Part shown: positions 11,508 through 22,764 of the stretch, piece after piece
Layout of the letters: every line of letters begins with the position of its first letter
Position numbering within the stretch: position 1 is the first letter of the stretch
NCBI GenBank assembly: GCA_003255025.1
Contig: QANY01005401.1
Coordinates: forward strand, 124,001-188,000
DNA: 64,000 nucleotides
Direction: 5' to 3'
Source of the DNA: Datisca glomerata
Lineage: Eukaryota; Streptophyta; Magnoliopsida; Cucurbitales; Datiscaceae
Made by a program: the position numbers and the translations under genes
The notes under the pieces: generated by a model
What the model was told of the DNA's origin: nothing
The model's database searches: none
What the model saw: the letters and a program-made list of their open reading frames with translations, nothing else

Positions 11508-12310
11508 ATGCTTGAAGAAGCTGACCAGATAAAAGATCCAGAAATGAAATTAAAATTTTTAGAATCCTGCTATAAGAGTCAAACTACTGAAGAGATTCTT
11601 CCTACAAGAAATTATAGTATGAGGGAAGTTATGAAACGTATACAGCAAACCCATACAATTGAAAAACCTGTAACCATTCATGACTTAAAAAAGGAAATCA
11701 ATATTTTAAAAACAAAGGTAAAAAAATTACAAACTGCTAACCATATTTTCTTTTAGGATCTTAATAATATCAAACAATAATTATTTTCTAAAGGTAAAAA
11801 TCTTGAAGAAACGCCCAAATCTTCTAGCCAACCTGAAGAAAATCAATATTTATTTTTAATAAATCAAGTTACTTTTTAGAAATGGCATAGCAGGATTACT
11901 TTTATTATAAAACCTGATTTTATAATCAAAGATGCGATCCCCCTAGTTGATAGTGGCGCTGACATGAACTGTATATATGAAAGATTAATTCCTACCAAAT
12001 GCTTCTAGAAAACTACCCAGTCACTAACTAGTGCTAGTGGTAACTCTATGAGGATAAAGTTTAAATTACCTGAAGTACTTATATATAATCAAGGTATTTG
12101 CCTCCCTACATCATTTGTTTTAATTAAAACCATGACCCAAAGTATAATATTAGGCACCCCTTTTTATATTTAATTATGCATATTACTGCAATTGACACCA
12201 CAAGTATTCATTCGTATATTAACAACAGAAACGTAACTTTTGAATTTATAACTGTACCACATATTAAAGATTTAGATCAACTAAAAGACCTTATCTTGTA
12301 TAAAGAAAAA
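11508..12310 (+). pseudogene. Coiled coil and aspartic protease, copy D
   Basis: 11508-11756 encodes a Lys/Glu/Leu-rich coiled coil. The protease follows, with active site L-V-D-S-G-A-D-M-N-C (D-S-G-A-D at 11949-11963 intact), then R-L-I-P-T-K-C-F, and a flap-to-core segment ending I-I-L-G-T-P-F near 12160. In-frame stops at several points make it a pseudogene, but the catalytic triplet is preserved. Confidence 0.75.
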
Positions 12311-12800
12311 TAAATAAATTTTATTCAAAAAGAAATTCAATATCTTACAACAGAACAAAGAATTCAACAACCTTCTCTACAGAATAAGATTAAGATAGAT
12401 TTGAAATAATTTCAAACAAAAATTTGTAGTGATTTTCCCAATGCATATTATCAGAAATTGTTTAGTTATTTCAGCTTCCAAAATGAAAGTTTTCCAAACA
12501 GAAGTTAGATTTCTTGGACATAATATTTTGAATGAAACTATTATTTCAATTAACAAAAGTATAGAGTTTGCATCTAAATTTTCAGATGAAATTAAAGATA
12601 AAACTCAATTACAAAGATTTTTTGGTAGTCTTAATTATATTAGAGACTATTATCCATAGATATCTCAGGATGCTTCCATCCTCTATACCAGGCTAAAAAT
12701 GAATCCTTTACCTTGGTCACCACAACATACCCTAGCAGTACAAAAGATAAAAGAAAAATCAAACATTTGTATTGTTTATCCTTATTGAATCCCCAATGGA
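12311..12800 (+). pseudogene. RT remnant with core deleted, copy D
   Basis: The N-terminal start of RT (C-S-D-F-P-N-A-Y near 12430) joins directly to the post-palm block (V-I-S-A-S-K-M-K-V-F-Q, from about 12465; V-R-F-L-G-H-N-I), so fingers and palm with the catalytic Asp residues are absent. Thumb-region block Q-L-Q-R-F-F-G-S-L-N-Y-I near 12610 is kept. This RT deletion is different from the one in copies C, F and I. Confidence 0.7.
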
Positions 12801-13193
12801 AATAGATTGTTAAAACTTATACTTCTAACCAGGGATATGGTGGGATACTTAAATAGTTTAATCCCAACAATCAGAAAGAAGAGCTTCTAATATTTACATC
12901 CGAAGTTTGGAAAGGATCAGCATTAAATTATCCAACTATTAAACATGAATGTTTATCTATAGTCAAATGGGTTTTAAAATTTCAGGATGATCTCTTAAAT
13001 CAACATTTTTAATAAGAGTTGATTGCTCTGCTACAAAACAGATATTTAAAAAAGATTTACAGAACATTGCCTATAAATAGATATTTGCTTCTTGGCAAAG
13101 TATTTTATCTGTATTTGATTTTGATATTGAATATATCAAAGGTGAACTTAATTCTTTATCATATTTCTTAACCTGTGAATACTTGCAGGGTTC
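12801..13193 (+). pseudogene. RNase H, copy D
   Basis: RNase H fold blocks in order: T-Y-T-S-N-Q-G-Y-G-G (first catalytic Asp replaced by Tyr), T-I-K-H-E-C-L-S (Glu kept), R-V-D-C-S-A (Asp kept), and I-K-G-E-L-N-S-L-S-Y-F-L (the last Asp region altered). In family members it removes the RNA strand during reverse transcription. Confidence 0.75.
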
Positions 13194-14452
13194 ATGACCA
13201 GCAGAGGCCGAGGCAGAGGCAACTTCTACTCAACATAATTCCCCAGTTTAAACAGTAAACTAGAAGCATCTTCTATCTAGACAACTAAAGTTGTACTTCT
13301 ACTACTAGAACAATACATTCAAAACAGTATTACAGAAGAGACAATTCTCTTCATAGAAACAGCAAATGAAAAATGGATGTCCAATCCATGGGAAATCAAG
13401 AAGAGATATTTATCTACTCAGCAATTTCCCACTCACTTTGACCAGTATCGTTACATATATGAAGCCATTGTACTTAAAACCGCAGCCATGGAGATTAAAC
13501 ATACTCTCCATGACCCTTAATAGAAAATACTAGCCTTCTGACTTACAGCAAGGCTAGAATCCGCAATATTATGCCCATAAATCAATGGGGCATGCACCTG
13601 CATACTACCAGAACTCTGGGTATCCACAATACTGAAACTAAATATAGTTATTGGGATTGCATTGATTCATGTACTTATCTTTTTTATTATTAAAACCCAG
13701 TACACAACCATACTTGATTCATTCGTATATACCAAGAGGTCCTCAAAACTAAACTCCTAAACTGGTTCCTCGTTTGGTGGGACAAATTTGGTATCACACT
13801 GGACACCCTGCCATAATTAGTACAAACTGTATTTAAAGAATGGCAAGGAGCCTATTCTTTGTTACCAATAAATAAGGGAATTTCTATGTCCAAATCCATC
13901 GTTCATTTTATAATCCGTTTTAGCATTCCCTAGATCTGGAAGTGAGATTTAAAATGTGATTATCATAATAAAATTTCCAGGCTAAAAAGAGTGTTCTACA
14001 CCAAATGGTGGGACAAGAGAATGAATCCAGATATACTAGAACTCATAAAGGTCATCCAAACTCACACACAAGCCTGCTTTGATGCTATGCCAAAGGCTCT
14101 TGCTTTAATGATAGAAAATCCATTTATTACTGCTCAAACAAAATTAAAAAAAAAGTTTCCTGAAACCACTGAAACATAATTAATTATCAAAGCTATGGAC
14201 TACATGAAAGGATAATTTCTTCATTCCATCAACCAGGAAGACTCCTCTATGAAATCAGTAAGTAGTAAAACTGAATCTGACCAAGATGACAATGAATTCA
14301 ATGTCTTGCCTGTGAGTGTTAGGAACCAGAATCAAGAAATCCCACTATTGTAGATTTTTGGGATTCTCTTACAGGAATGACATCAGAAAAAATTGAACAT
14401 GACAAAAAAGGAAAAGGTAAAGTCTCATCCTTGTCTCCCACTCATCAAAAGT
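13194..14452 (+). pseudogene. ORF2 unknown domain, copy D
   Basis: It starts at ATG 13194-13196, which overlaps the end of RNase H, with an Arg/Gly-rich start (T-S-R-G-R-G-R-G-N). It contains P-W-E-I-K-K-R-Y, F-D-Q-Y-R-Y-I-Y, and the Y-T-K-W-W-D-K-R-M-N signature (from about 13993) that also ends the ORF2 core in the other lineage. An acidic and Lys-rich tail follows. Function unknown; no AlkB domain. Many stops. Confidence 0.6.
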
Positions 14453-14602
14453 AAGGTTATGATAGTACAACACGACAACAAGCGGCATATCCAGACATAT
14501 CTACTTTTATAAAGTAGATACCCATTATCAGAAAAGGAAAACTCTACTTTTTAAAAGTATATTCCCGCTAAGAAAAGCAAAGAAGATAAGGACGAAGGAC
14601 TC

Positions 14603-14670
14603 TGACGATCATGAACACACCACCTTATCTATCTTCCTACTGTAACTATTTATTTTTGTAGTATAAAAGG
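14603..14670 (+). promoter_or_regulatory. Viral promoter, copy D
   Basis: A TATA box (tataaaagg, 14662-14670) lies in the noncoding region after ORF2, the usual place of the pararetroviral full-length-RNA promoter. A TGACG word at 14603-14607, about 55 bp upstream, resembles the as-1 activator motif of such promoters. Role inferred from position. Confidence 0.55.
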
Positions 14671-15313
14671 GAAGCCTCACCCCTTGTTGAAGGCAAATCA
14701 AGGTCTACCTCGAATATTAGCATACCCTCTCTCTTTCAAAATATGTACTTTCTCTCTCTCTTTCAAGAACAATAATATTTCAAACTTTGCCACAATTCTT
14801 TTTCCTATACATCTCCTACTCCTCCTACTGCAAATAGCCAACATATCTCCTACTTTCTTTTGACTGTAAGTTTTTGTTTAAATTTCTTGTTAATTTTAGA
14901 TTATAAATTTGTTTTGGCAGGAAGGCTGCCACCACCACCAAAACAGTAAGTTCATGAGACAATGTAGGTAGTAATTTAAAGTCAATATAAAATTTAATAT
15001 GCTCTTTAATATCTATAGATCTGTGCTAAATGTAGGAGCACTTAGTGGGTAATCAATAAGATTGAAGGAGTACTTCATGTATATAAGGTAAGATTGATGT
15101 AGCAACTAGTATGTAACTAGTGGGACGTCACCCAAGTCGCGTTATGGTTAGGTCCGTGAAGCATGGAGTGCGTTAGGACCATTGATCAACTTAAGTCTTC
15201 GACAGAAGTGCTAGTTACATGTTAGTGAGCTTCTTGATTCACTAGTTCTATATGATTTAGCTCTTTCGCTTATTGAGTGCGTGTTAGTTAGCCCCCATTG
15301 TTGGTATCAAAGC
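14671..15313 (+). promoter_or_regulatory. Leader and tRNA-Met primer-binding site, copy D
   Basis: The expected transcript leader begins with a CT-rich segment and ends at TGGTATCAAAGC (15302-15313), complementary to the 3' end of plant initiator tRNA-Met, the site that primes minus-strand synthesis. Contains the palindrome ACTAGT-atgta-ACTAGT near 15105. The copy stops immediately after the PBS. Confidence 0.7.
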
Positions 15314-15850
15314 TCTCTATATATATATATAATTAGGTAAAACTTTTTAATGGGTGCTATATTTATATATATAATTGACAGGTTTGTGGCCTGTGTGCTA
15401 CATTAATGGGTGCTATATATATATAATTAGATACAAAAAAAATATAAATAAAACCCTTTTATATTTTAAAAAATCAACTCTTAAAAATAATCTTATCTAA
15501 TTAAAATAGGCTTTACTAAAGTACCCCTTAAGGATGATTGGGATATTCTAAAGTTTTATGATTGTTATATTTATTCCTAAGTTTTAACATAAATGTAGTA
15601 GTTTTATTAGAAATGAGTGGAGGTGGAGCTGGAGGAAAATAATTAAAATGAATGTTGTATTTTTCTTAGTTATACTATATATATTAAATTTTATAACATT
15701 ATTTTAGATGATTGAAATTTTATTCCAAAATAGAACATCGAAATACCGAAATATCTGAAATATTCCATTTTTTTAAAAATTGAAATGACTACCGAAACAT
15801 AATTGACTACTATGCCTGGTGTATGGGTAATTGACTGACAAAAAATAATT
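15314..15850. repeat. AT-rich flank with short tandem duplication
   Basis: TA-dinucleotide tracts at 15318-15332. The phrase 'aatgggtgctatat' plus following TA-rich sequence occurs twice (about 15348 and 15404). No gene seen. The rest is AT-rich unknown sequence leading into the first palindrome array. Confidence 0.5.
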
Positions 15851-16205
15851 ACTACTTGAACTCTTCAAGTAGTAAAAAACAACTACTTAAAGGGTTCAAG
15901 TAGTAAAAAACAACTACTTAAAGGGTTCAAGTAGTAATAAATAACTACTTGAGCCTTTCAAGTAGTCACTTGGTGTATGGATAATTGACTGACAGAAAAA
16001 TAACTACTTAAACCCTTCAAGTAGTCATAAATAAATACTTGAATGGTTAAAGTAGTCATAAATAACTACTTAAACTCTTTAAGTAGTCACCTGGTGTATG
16101 AGTAATTGATTCACAAAAAAAATTACTTAAACCCTTCAAGTAGTCATAAACAATTACTTGAAGGGTTCAAGTAGTCATAAACAACTACTTGAACCCTTCA
16201 AGTAG
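15851..16205. repeat. Palindrome array P1
   Basis: About ten copies of a short palindrome, core ACTACTTGAA-nnn-TTCAAGTAGT, separated by 'cataaa' spacers and by a longer spacer ('ggtgtatgggtaattgactg') that recurs. Each palindrome can form a 9-10 bp stem. It is the left flank of a duplicated unit (15851-18570) that also contains a LINE fragment, and resembles the arms of foldback-type elements. Confidence 0.8.
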
Positions 16206-16518
16206 AAGAAAAAACTTCATTGAAAAATAAAAAAGTAGAAAAAAATAAAATATTATTAAATTAATTTGACATGTGCATTGAGAAAGAAAATGAAATGATG
16301 GGAGAATATAGAGATTGAAAGTGGTGATGTGAAGTTGGTGGGCCAAGGGTATAAAATTCCTTATTTTCAAAAAGGGGTATAAAAATCCTTAAACAAAATG
16401 AAAAATGTATATTTATCCTAAAAATCCTTAGGTATACGTGGGTACACGGATGTCGTATAGTTTCAATGCAAAGAATCATTGCATATGGGAAATGATGGAA
16501 AAAAAATTTGTGCTCCTT

Positions 16519-16578
16519 AAGACTTGAACACGTGTCCTCCAAAGTTCATGATGCCAGTTAGCTACCACTCATCTATCT
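16519..16578 (-). repeat. tRNA-like (pol III A/B box) module, unit 1
   Basis: On the minus strand a segment GATGAGTGGTAGC resembles an A box, and about 40 nt further GTTCAAGTC matches a B box, the spacing found in tRNA genes and tRNA-derived SINE heads. It cannot fold as a complete functional tRNA as far as I can see. A diverged copy lies in unit 2. Confidence 0.35.
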
Positions 16579-16839
16579 ACTAAAACATTAACTAAAATTG
16601 TATAGTTTTTAAATAATTGGTGCGGTTCAATTATAAGCGAATTTTTTCTTTAAGAACTACAAATCGAACTGCATTTGTGATTTTTCAATATCATTAACCG
16701 TTATAAACTCAAATAATACAAGAAACCAATTGAAACTCTCTAGTTCGGTTTGATTCGGTCGGTTTAAACGGTTTAGTCGATTTTCCTTACACCCCTAGAG
16801 GCTATATCACTTGGTTGCCCCTGTATCACATCATTGAGC

Positions 16840-17423
16840 TCTTTTACTTGATACCACGGAGGAGAAAAGGAGATATCAACATTAGTTCATATATGATCAT
16901 CGTTGGCACTCTTTCGAAGAGTGTATGGGGATTGTAAATCTGGCTTGGACAAATGGAGGTAGTAATGCGGCCAGGATGGATTTAATGGATAAATTCAATA
17001 GAGTTAGAATGAATTTAATTCATTGGAGGAAAAATAACTCTAGAGCCAATTCCAGTACATTGATGAAGGAGACTTATAAGAAACTACAAGAAGTTTATAC
17101 GCATCATTCAATGGACTGCGTTGGATTATTTTCAGACTTTATTTCAATCGTCCAATCTGAATGCCAGACTTGTAGATGTGGCTTTAGAGAGCTTTGATTG
17201 TAGACTGGGTGATGAAGAAAGGATGTTGTTAGATGGTGATTTAGCAGACGAGGAGGTTGTTGCAGCAATTCATGAGAATAATCCTACAAAATCTCCAAGA
17301 CTGGATGGATTTTCGATGGCATTTTATTACCAGTTCGGACGTGATCGACTCAGACATTATTTCTATGGTACGCCATTTTTTTTAATTATTGCATTATGTA
17401 TTGGATCGAGTTTTAGATTTTGA
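16840..17423 (+). pseudogene. LINE (L1-type) ORF2 fragment, unit 1
   Basis: Residues between the endonuclease and RT domains of a plant non-LTR retrotransposon: A-W-T-N-G-G-S-N, H-W-R-K-N-N, L-Q-E-V-Y (frame from 16925). After a frameshift at about 17120 come Y-F-Q-T-L-F-Q-S-S-N, L-A-D-E-E-V-V-A-A-I and N-P-T-K-S-P-R-L-D-G-F-S-M-A-F-Y, which is the start of the RT domain. The usual W-x-x-x-G-D-x-N-T-K-F-F segment is missing. RT then breaks off. Confidence 0.75.
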
Positions 17424-18570
17424 AGAAAAATTAATGAACCATGACTAGTTCACGGGCAGAATTTCAAAAAAAAAAATCATACAAACGTTTAATCTAATTA
17501 AACACAAAATCAATCAGTGAACATGCATAATCATATAAATGAATCAAGAAAATATTGAAACAGTTTATACCTTTTCAATTAATGGAGAATTTGTTATTTG
17601 ACGGGATCCAATTTCTATCTCGCGTTCTTCGTTCTTTGCAGAGCTAATAATTGATCTTCACACCAACAACCACCCATTAGAATCAGAAATATCTCTCTCA
17701 AGGATATCAGTGTAATTGAGTGTGGACTTTCAAAATAACTGAGAAGAGAAAACAAAAATTTTGTCTTCCCCTTCAGGTTTCGGCGGGAACATTGTAGGGA
17801 GGGTGAGAGAAACATTTTTCTTCTCTGATTTAACACACTGAGCTTAGGTTAGGTTTAGGATGTAACATAATGCAATCCTTTACATTAAAAATGCTATGGA
17901 ATTCAAATATTTGGCTAATTTATCTATGTAAATTCCTAAGTTGTTTAATCTCAATATTGCACGACTCCACTATATGTTCGATGCAGAAATAAACTTTCGA
18001 TTCATGCGCGTTATATTTTTTGTTGGTGCAAATAAACATTTTTATTTCACGGTCCATAGAACATTTTATGATATTACCCTACGTGAATACAAGTAACAAT
18101 AATGGATGTAAAATTACTATTTTACCCCTCTAGTTATTATTTTTTTAACTCATTTATTGATTGTGAATAAGGAAGACATATTAGTGAAATGTCTCATATA
18201 GATTACCATGTTTATTCAATGACTCGTGTCATCGAGTGCCAGACGTTATTTATTTATTCACACATTTATCAATAAAACATCATGTGATATTGTTGCTTTT
18301 GCAATCTTGCCATGAATTCTATATCTGTGAATCACGCAACTCTAACATAGTTGAATCACGGTCCCAACAACTGAGGTATTGTCCATTAATTCAAACACTG
18401 TTTTAAGCACTTTCGGAGGCATGAAAGTTGTTTCGGTCGTACTTTTGGGCTTTTTCATTGGATTTAATAGGTTTTGGAAGATATATTGCTAGACATGATG
18501 CGTGATTCAACAGATTTTGCTATTGTTAGGGTTTTGTTGAGACTTCCGCTACATCATGTAGTAATTTTAT
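17424..18570. repeat. Repeat body of unit 1, no gene
   Basis: No coding capacity seen. The sequence recurs at 20514-21880 and, for its second half, at 39866-40535 (shared words 'tttcacggtccat' and 'gggttttgttgagact'). In two of the three places it is followed directly by a palindrome array, so it behaves as the internal part of a repeated element. Confidence 0.65.
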
Positions 18571-19388
18571 ACTACTTGAACCCTTCGAGTAGTTTTTTTT
18601 TCCTTAAAGTTTATTATCCAGTAAACTCATCATTACTTGAAGGGTTCAAGTAGTGTTTGCTTACTAGACAATAGAGTTCAAGAGAAGAAAAAAATTGCTT
18701 GAACTCCTCAAGTAGTGAGTGACGAACTTACTAGACAACAAATTTTAAGAGAGAAAAAACTACTTGAAATGTTTAAGTAGTAAAAAATTAATACTTGAAC
18801 CCTCAAGTAATGGTTTGCTAACTGGACAATAAATTTCAAGAGAAAAAAACTATTTGAAAGGTTCCAGTAGTATAAAATTATTACTTGATACCTTCAAGTG
18901 ATCACTAATGTTTGAGTTACTAACTTATCAAACAAAAAACAACTGCTTGAAGGTTTCGAGTAGTCATAAACAACTATTTGAACTCTTCAAATAGTTACCT
19001 GGTGTATGGGTAATTAACTGACAAAAAAAATTATTTGAACCCTTCAAGTAGTCATAAACAACTACTTCAACGGTTCAAGTAGTCATAAACAATTACTTGA
19101 ACCCTTCAAGTAATCATCTAGTGTATGGGGAATTGACTGACAAAAAAATAACTACTTAAACTCTTCAAGTAGTCATAAACAATTACTTGATCCCTTCAAG
19201 TAGAAGAAAAAATTTCGTTGAAAAATAAAGAAGTAGAAGAATAATAAAATATTATTAAATTGATTTGACATGTGCATTGAGAATAAAAAATAAATTATGA
19301 TGGAAGAGAAAGATTGCAAGTGGTGATGTGAAATTGGTGGATCAGAGGTTCAAGTAGTCATAAAAGTTACTTGAACCCTTCAAGTAGA
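18571..19388. repeat. Palindrome array P2
   Basis: A longer array of the ACTACTTGAA/TTCAAGTAGT palindromes, with spacers such as 'cttactagacaa' in the left part and the P1-type spacer in the right part. It lies between the repeat body of unit 1 and the LINE fragment of unit 2, so it is at once the right arm of the first and left arm of the second. Confidence 0.8.
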
Positions 19389-19626
19389 AGAAAAAACTTC
19401 GTTTAAAAATAAAGAAGTGGAAGAAGAATAAAATATTATTAAATTGATTTGATATATGAATTGAGAATGAAAAAATGATAAGGAAAGAGAGAGATTTTAA
19501 AAAAGGGTATAAATTTTTTTTAACAAAATAAAAATGAAAATGATATATTTATTCTAAAAACGCTTAGGGTTTCAATGCAAAGAATCATTGCATATGGGAA
19601 ATGATGAAAAAAATTGTGCTCCTTAA

Positions 19627-19679
19627 GACATGAACACGTGTCCTCCAAGGTTCATGATGCCACCTAGCTACCACTCATC
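19627..19679 (-). repeat. tRNA-like module, unit 2 (decayed)
   Basis: Diverged copy of the A/B-box-like module at 16519-16578, in the same place relative to the LINE fragment. Its B box has one change (GTTCATGTC). Confidence 0.3.
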
Positions 19680-19831
19680 TATCTACTAAAATACAAACAA
19701 AAATTTTATAGTTTTTAAATAATCAGTGCGTTCGATTATAAGTGATTTTTTGTTTTAAGAACCGCAAACCGAACCGTATTTGCAGTTTTTCAATATCATA
19801 AACCGTTATAAACTGAGATAATACAAAGAAA

Positions 19832-20513
19832 TTGATTGAAACGCGCCGGTTCGATTCGATTCGGTGGGTTCAGTCGGTTTCCCTTACACCCTCGAGATTA
19901 TATCACTATGTTGCCCCTAGATCAGATCATTTAGCTCTTTTATTTGATACCATGGAGGAGAAGAGGAGATATCAGCATCAGTTCAGACGTGATCATCGTT
20001 GGTACTCTTTCGAAGAGTGTAGGGGGATTGAAAATTTGGCTTGGACAAATGGAGGTAGTAATGCGGCCAGGGTGGATTTAATGGATAAATTCAATAGAGT
20101 TAGAATGAATTTAATTCATTGGAGGAAAAATAACTCTAGAGCCAATTCCAGTACATTGATGAAGGAGACTTATAAGAAACTACAAGAAGTTTATACGCAT
20201 CATTCAATGGACTGCGTTGGATTATTTTCAGACTTTATTTCAATCGTCCAATCTGAGTGCCAGACTTGTAGATGTGGCTTTAGATTGCTTTGATTGTAGA
20301 CTGGGTGATGAAGATAGGATGCTGTTAGATGGTGATGTAGCAGACGAGGAGGTTATTGCTGCAATTCAAGAGAATAATTCTACAAAATCTCCAAGACCGG
20401 ATGGATTTTCAATGGCATTTTATCACCATAATTGGGATGTTATCGATTTGGACATTATTTCTATGGTACCCCATTTTTTTAATTATTGCATTATGTATTG
20501 GATCGAGTTTTAG
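19832..20513 (+). pseudogene. LINE (L1-type) ORF2 fragment, unit 2
   Basis: Duplicate of the unit 1 fragment, slightly longer on the left, where it keeps the end of the endonuclease domain (S-D-H-L-A-L-L). Frame 19832-20293 then shifts to 20217-20513, giving D-E-E-V-I-A-A-I, K-S-P-R-P-D-G-F-S-M-A-F-Y and W-D-V-I-D-L-D-I-I. The same internal deletion as in unit 1 shows that the deletion came before the duplication. Confidence 0.78.
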
Positions 20514-22380
20514 ATTTTGAAAAAAAATTAATGAACCATGACTAGTTCATGGACGGAATTTAAAAAAAAATTCATACAAACGTTTAATCCAAATAAACAC
20601 AAAACCAATAAGTGGATATGCATAATCATATAAATGAATTGAGAAAAGATTGAAACAATTTATACATTTTCAATTAATAGAGAATTTTTGATTTGACGGG
20701 ATCCAATTTATATCTCGCATTCTACGTTCTTTGCAGAGCTAGTAATTGATCTTCACACTGACAACCACCCATTAGAATCAGAAATATATCTCTCAAGGAT
20801 ATTTGTAGGAATTGAGTGTGGGTTTTTAAAATAACTGGGAAGAGAAAATTTTCTCTTCCTCTTAAGGTTTCGGTGGCAACAGTGTAGAGAGGGTGAGAGA
20901 AACATTTTTCTTCTCTGATTTAACATGTTGAGCTTAGGTTAGGTTAGGTTTGGATGCAACCATAATGCAATCCCTTGTATATTAATTATAAAATTTACCA
21001 TATACCCTTATATGATGAAACCAAAGTTTTCATTCTCCATGCACTGTGATGTGCGATTTTCACATCTCCCCTAGAGCCAAAATTATATCCAAAATAATCA
21101 GTCCAAATGATGAATTTAAATTGATCTCTATCAATTAATTAATTTTTCTTATTTACTAATTAACTAATAATTAGAAAATAATTAAATAATTAATTTGAAC
21201 ATTAATTTTGCTCTTCACTAATTTAGTTATGACACTAATCTCATATGGGGTTTGGGAAGTGTACCTTGGTCTAAAACATGTTTTAGATCCAACTGACTTT
21301 ATTTCTCATATCCTTATGAGTTATTCTTGATACCGAATTGACCTACATGAATAAAGCTATGGAATTCAAATAGCCAGCTTATTTATCTATATAAATTTCT
21401 GGCTTATTTAATCTCGACATTGCACGACTCCACTATTGGTTTGATACTGAATAAACTCTCGATTCATGATTCAAATAAACATTTATATTTCACGATTCAC
21501 AGAACATTTTATGATATTCCTTTTTTGAATACCAGTAACAAGAGTGAGATGTAAAATAAACATTTTACCCCTCTAATTATTATTTCCTCAACTCATTTGT
21601 TGACTGTGAATAATGAAGACATATCACTGAAGTGTCTTCTACAGATCACCATGTCTTATTCATTGACTCATGTGATCGAGTATCAGGCGGATTTATTTAT
21701 TCACGCATTCATCAATAAAAATAAGGTGATATTGTTGCTTTTACAATATTGTCACGAATTTCATACCTGTGAATCATTCAACTCTAACATGGTTGAATCG
21801 TGGTCCCAACAACCGATGTATTATATGAAAATTCGAACTCACTCCTTTGGCGTATCAAATATCGCAAGTAACTAAGTTATATTTCGTATTCACCTAAAGA
21901 TTAAGATAATTATAAAAATACCCTTAAGGTGTAACAATTAGATTTAAGACTAGATAAACAGTTTTGCTCTAAACTAATTGGTTACTGCTCTATTCAATAT
22001 GTTTCATAACATGTCTAGGTCAACTGTTAGAGTATCCACTCTCATACCCAGAGACCAGCATCGTTTGGTTCAACCTAACATGCATAAATAGACTCAATTG
22101 TCCAGTCAATCCTAAGACTGTGAATAATATTCTGAACTATCTTATAAGAGTTTTTCGAAAATAGCGCTCGATCTTTACTCTTTTTACGTTGATAATAGTT
22201 TCAGGACTTAATTAAATTACAAACACACTTTAATTAAAGAATTTTTTTAATTTATTCATAAATTTCAGATCAAACTGACCATATAACTAAAAATCGACCA
22301 AATCTATCCTTTTCGGTCTGGTTGATAGTATGTTTGAGTTTTGCACACCCTACTCCCATTTAATGGCCTATGTAACACAT
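20514..22380. repeat. Repeat body of unit 2 and unclassified tail
   Basis: 20514-21880 repeats the unit 1 body with an extra AT-rich segment (about 20960-21350). 21880-22380 is unclassified AT-rich sequence with no gene seen. Confidence 0.5.
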
Positions 22381-22764
22381 ATGGTTTAATTCAACTTACA
22401 CCTATCAGGTTTGGGCCATTGATAATTAAACTTTCAAATGAGTAAAATTACTCTATGGGTTTTTAAAATAAGCAAAATTAATCCTTCGGGATTTAATTCC
22501 GTCTATTTTTCTAATGTTGTTATCAATGAATTGCATTGAAACCCAGTTTTTCCTCATTTGCTCTGCAACTCCTCCCAATTTCAATCCTATTGTTTCTCTC
22601 CCTAGATATCCTTTCCCAATTACTTTATGCTCTAAAGTCTCTCTTTCATCTTCACAGTCCTATTTTCTCTCGATGAGATCACTTCTCTCTCTATGAGCGG
22701 TTCCTTCTCCCGTTGGTGAAATCTTTAGCCCTAGTGGCCTACCTTTCATTTTTGTTCATTTTCG

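Larger units (their letters stand above)
9958..15313 (+). mobile_element. Endogenous caulimovirid copy D (second viral lineage)
   Basis: A nearly continuous pararetrovirus genome clearly different in sequence from the other ten pieces. It runs capsid precursor, capsid, protease, shortened RT, RNase H, ORF2, promoter, leader, and ends exactly at a primer-binding site matching plant initiator tRNA-Met (15302-15313). The movement-protein end is missing. No AlkB domain. It interrupts ORF2 of copy C. Confidence 0.85.

Noticed and set aside
16185..16542. Minus-strand frames with hydrophobic Phe/His-rich sequence
   Set aside because: They run across the end of palindrome array P1 into AT-rich repeat, with no start context or domain, and are not kept in the duplicated unit.
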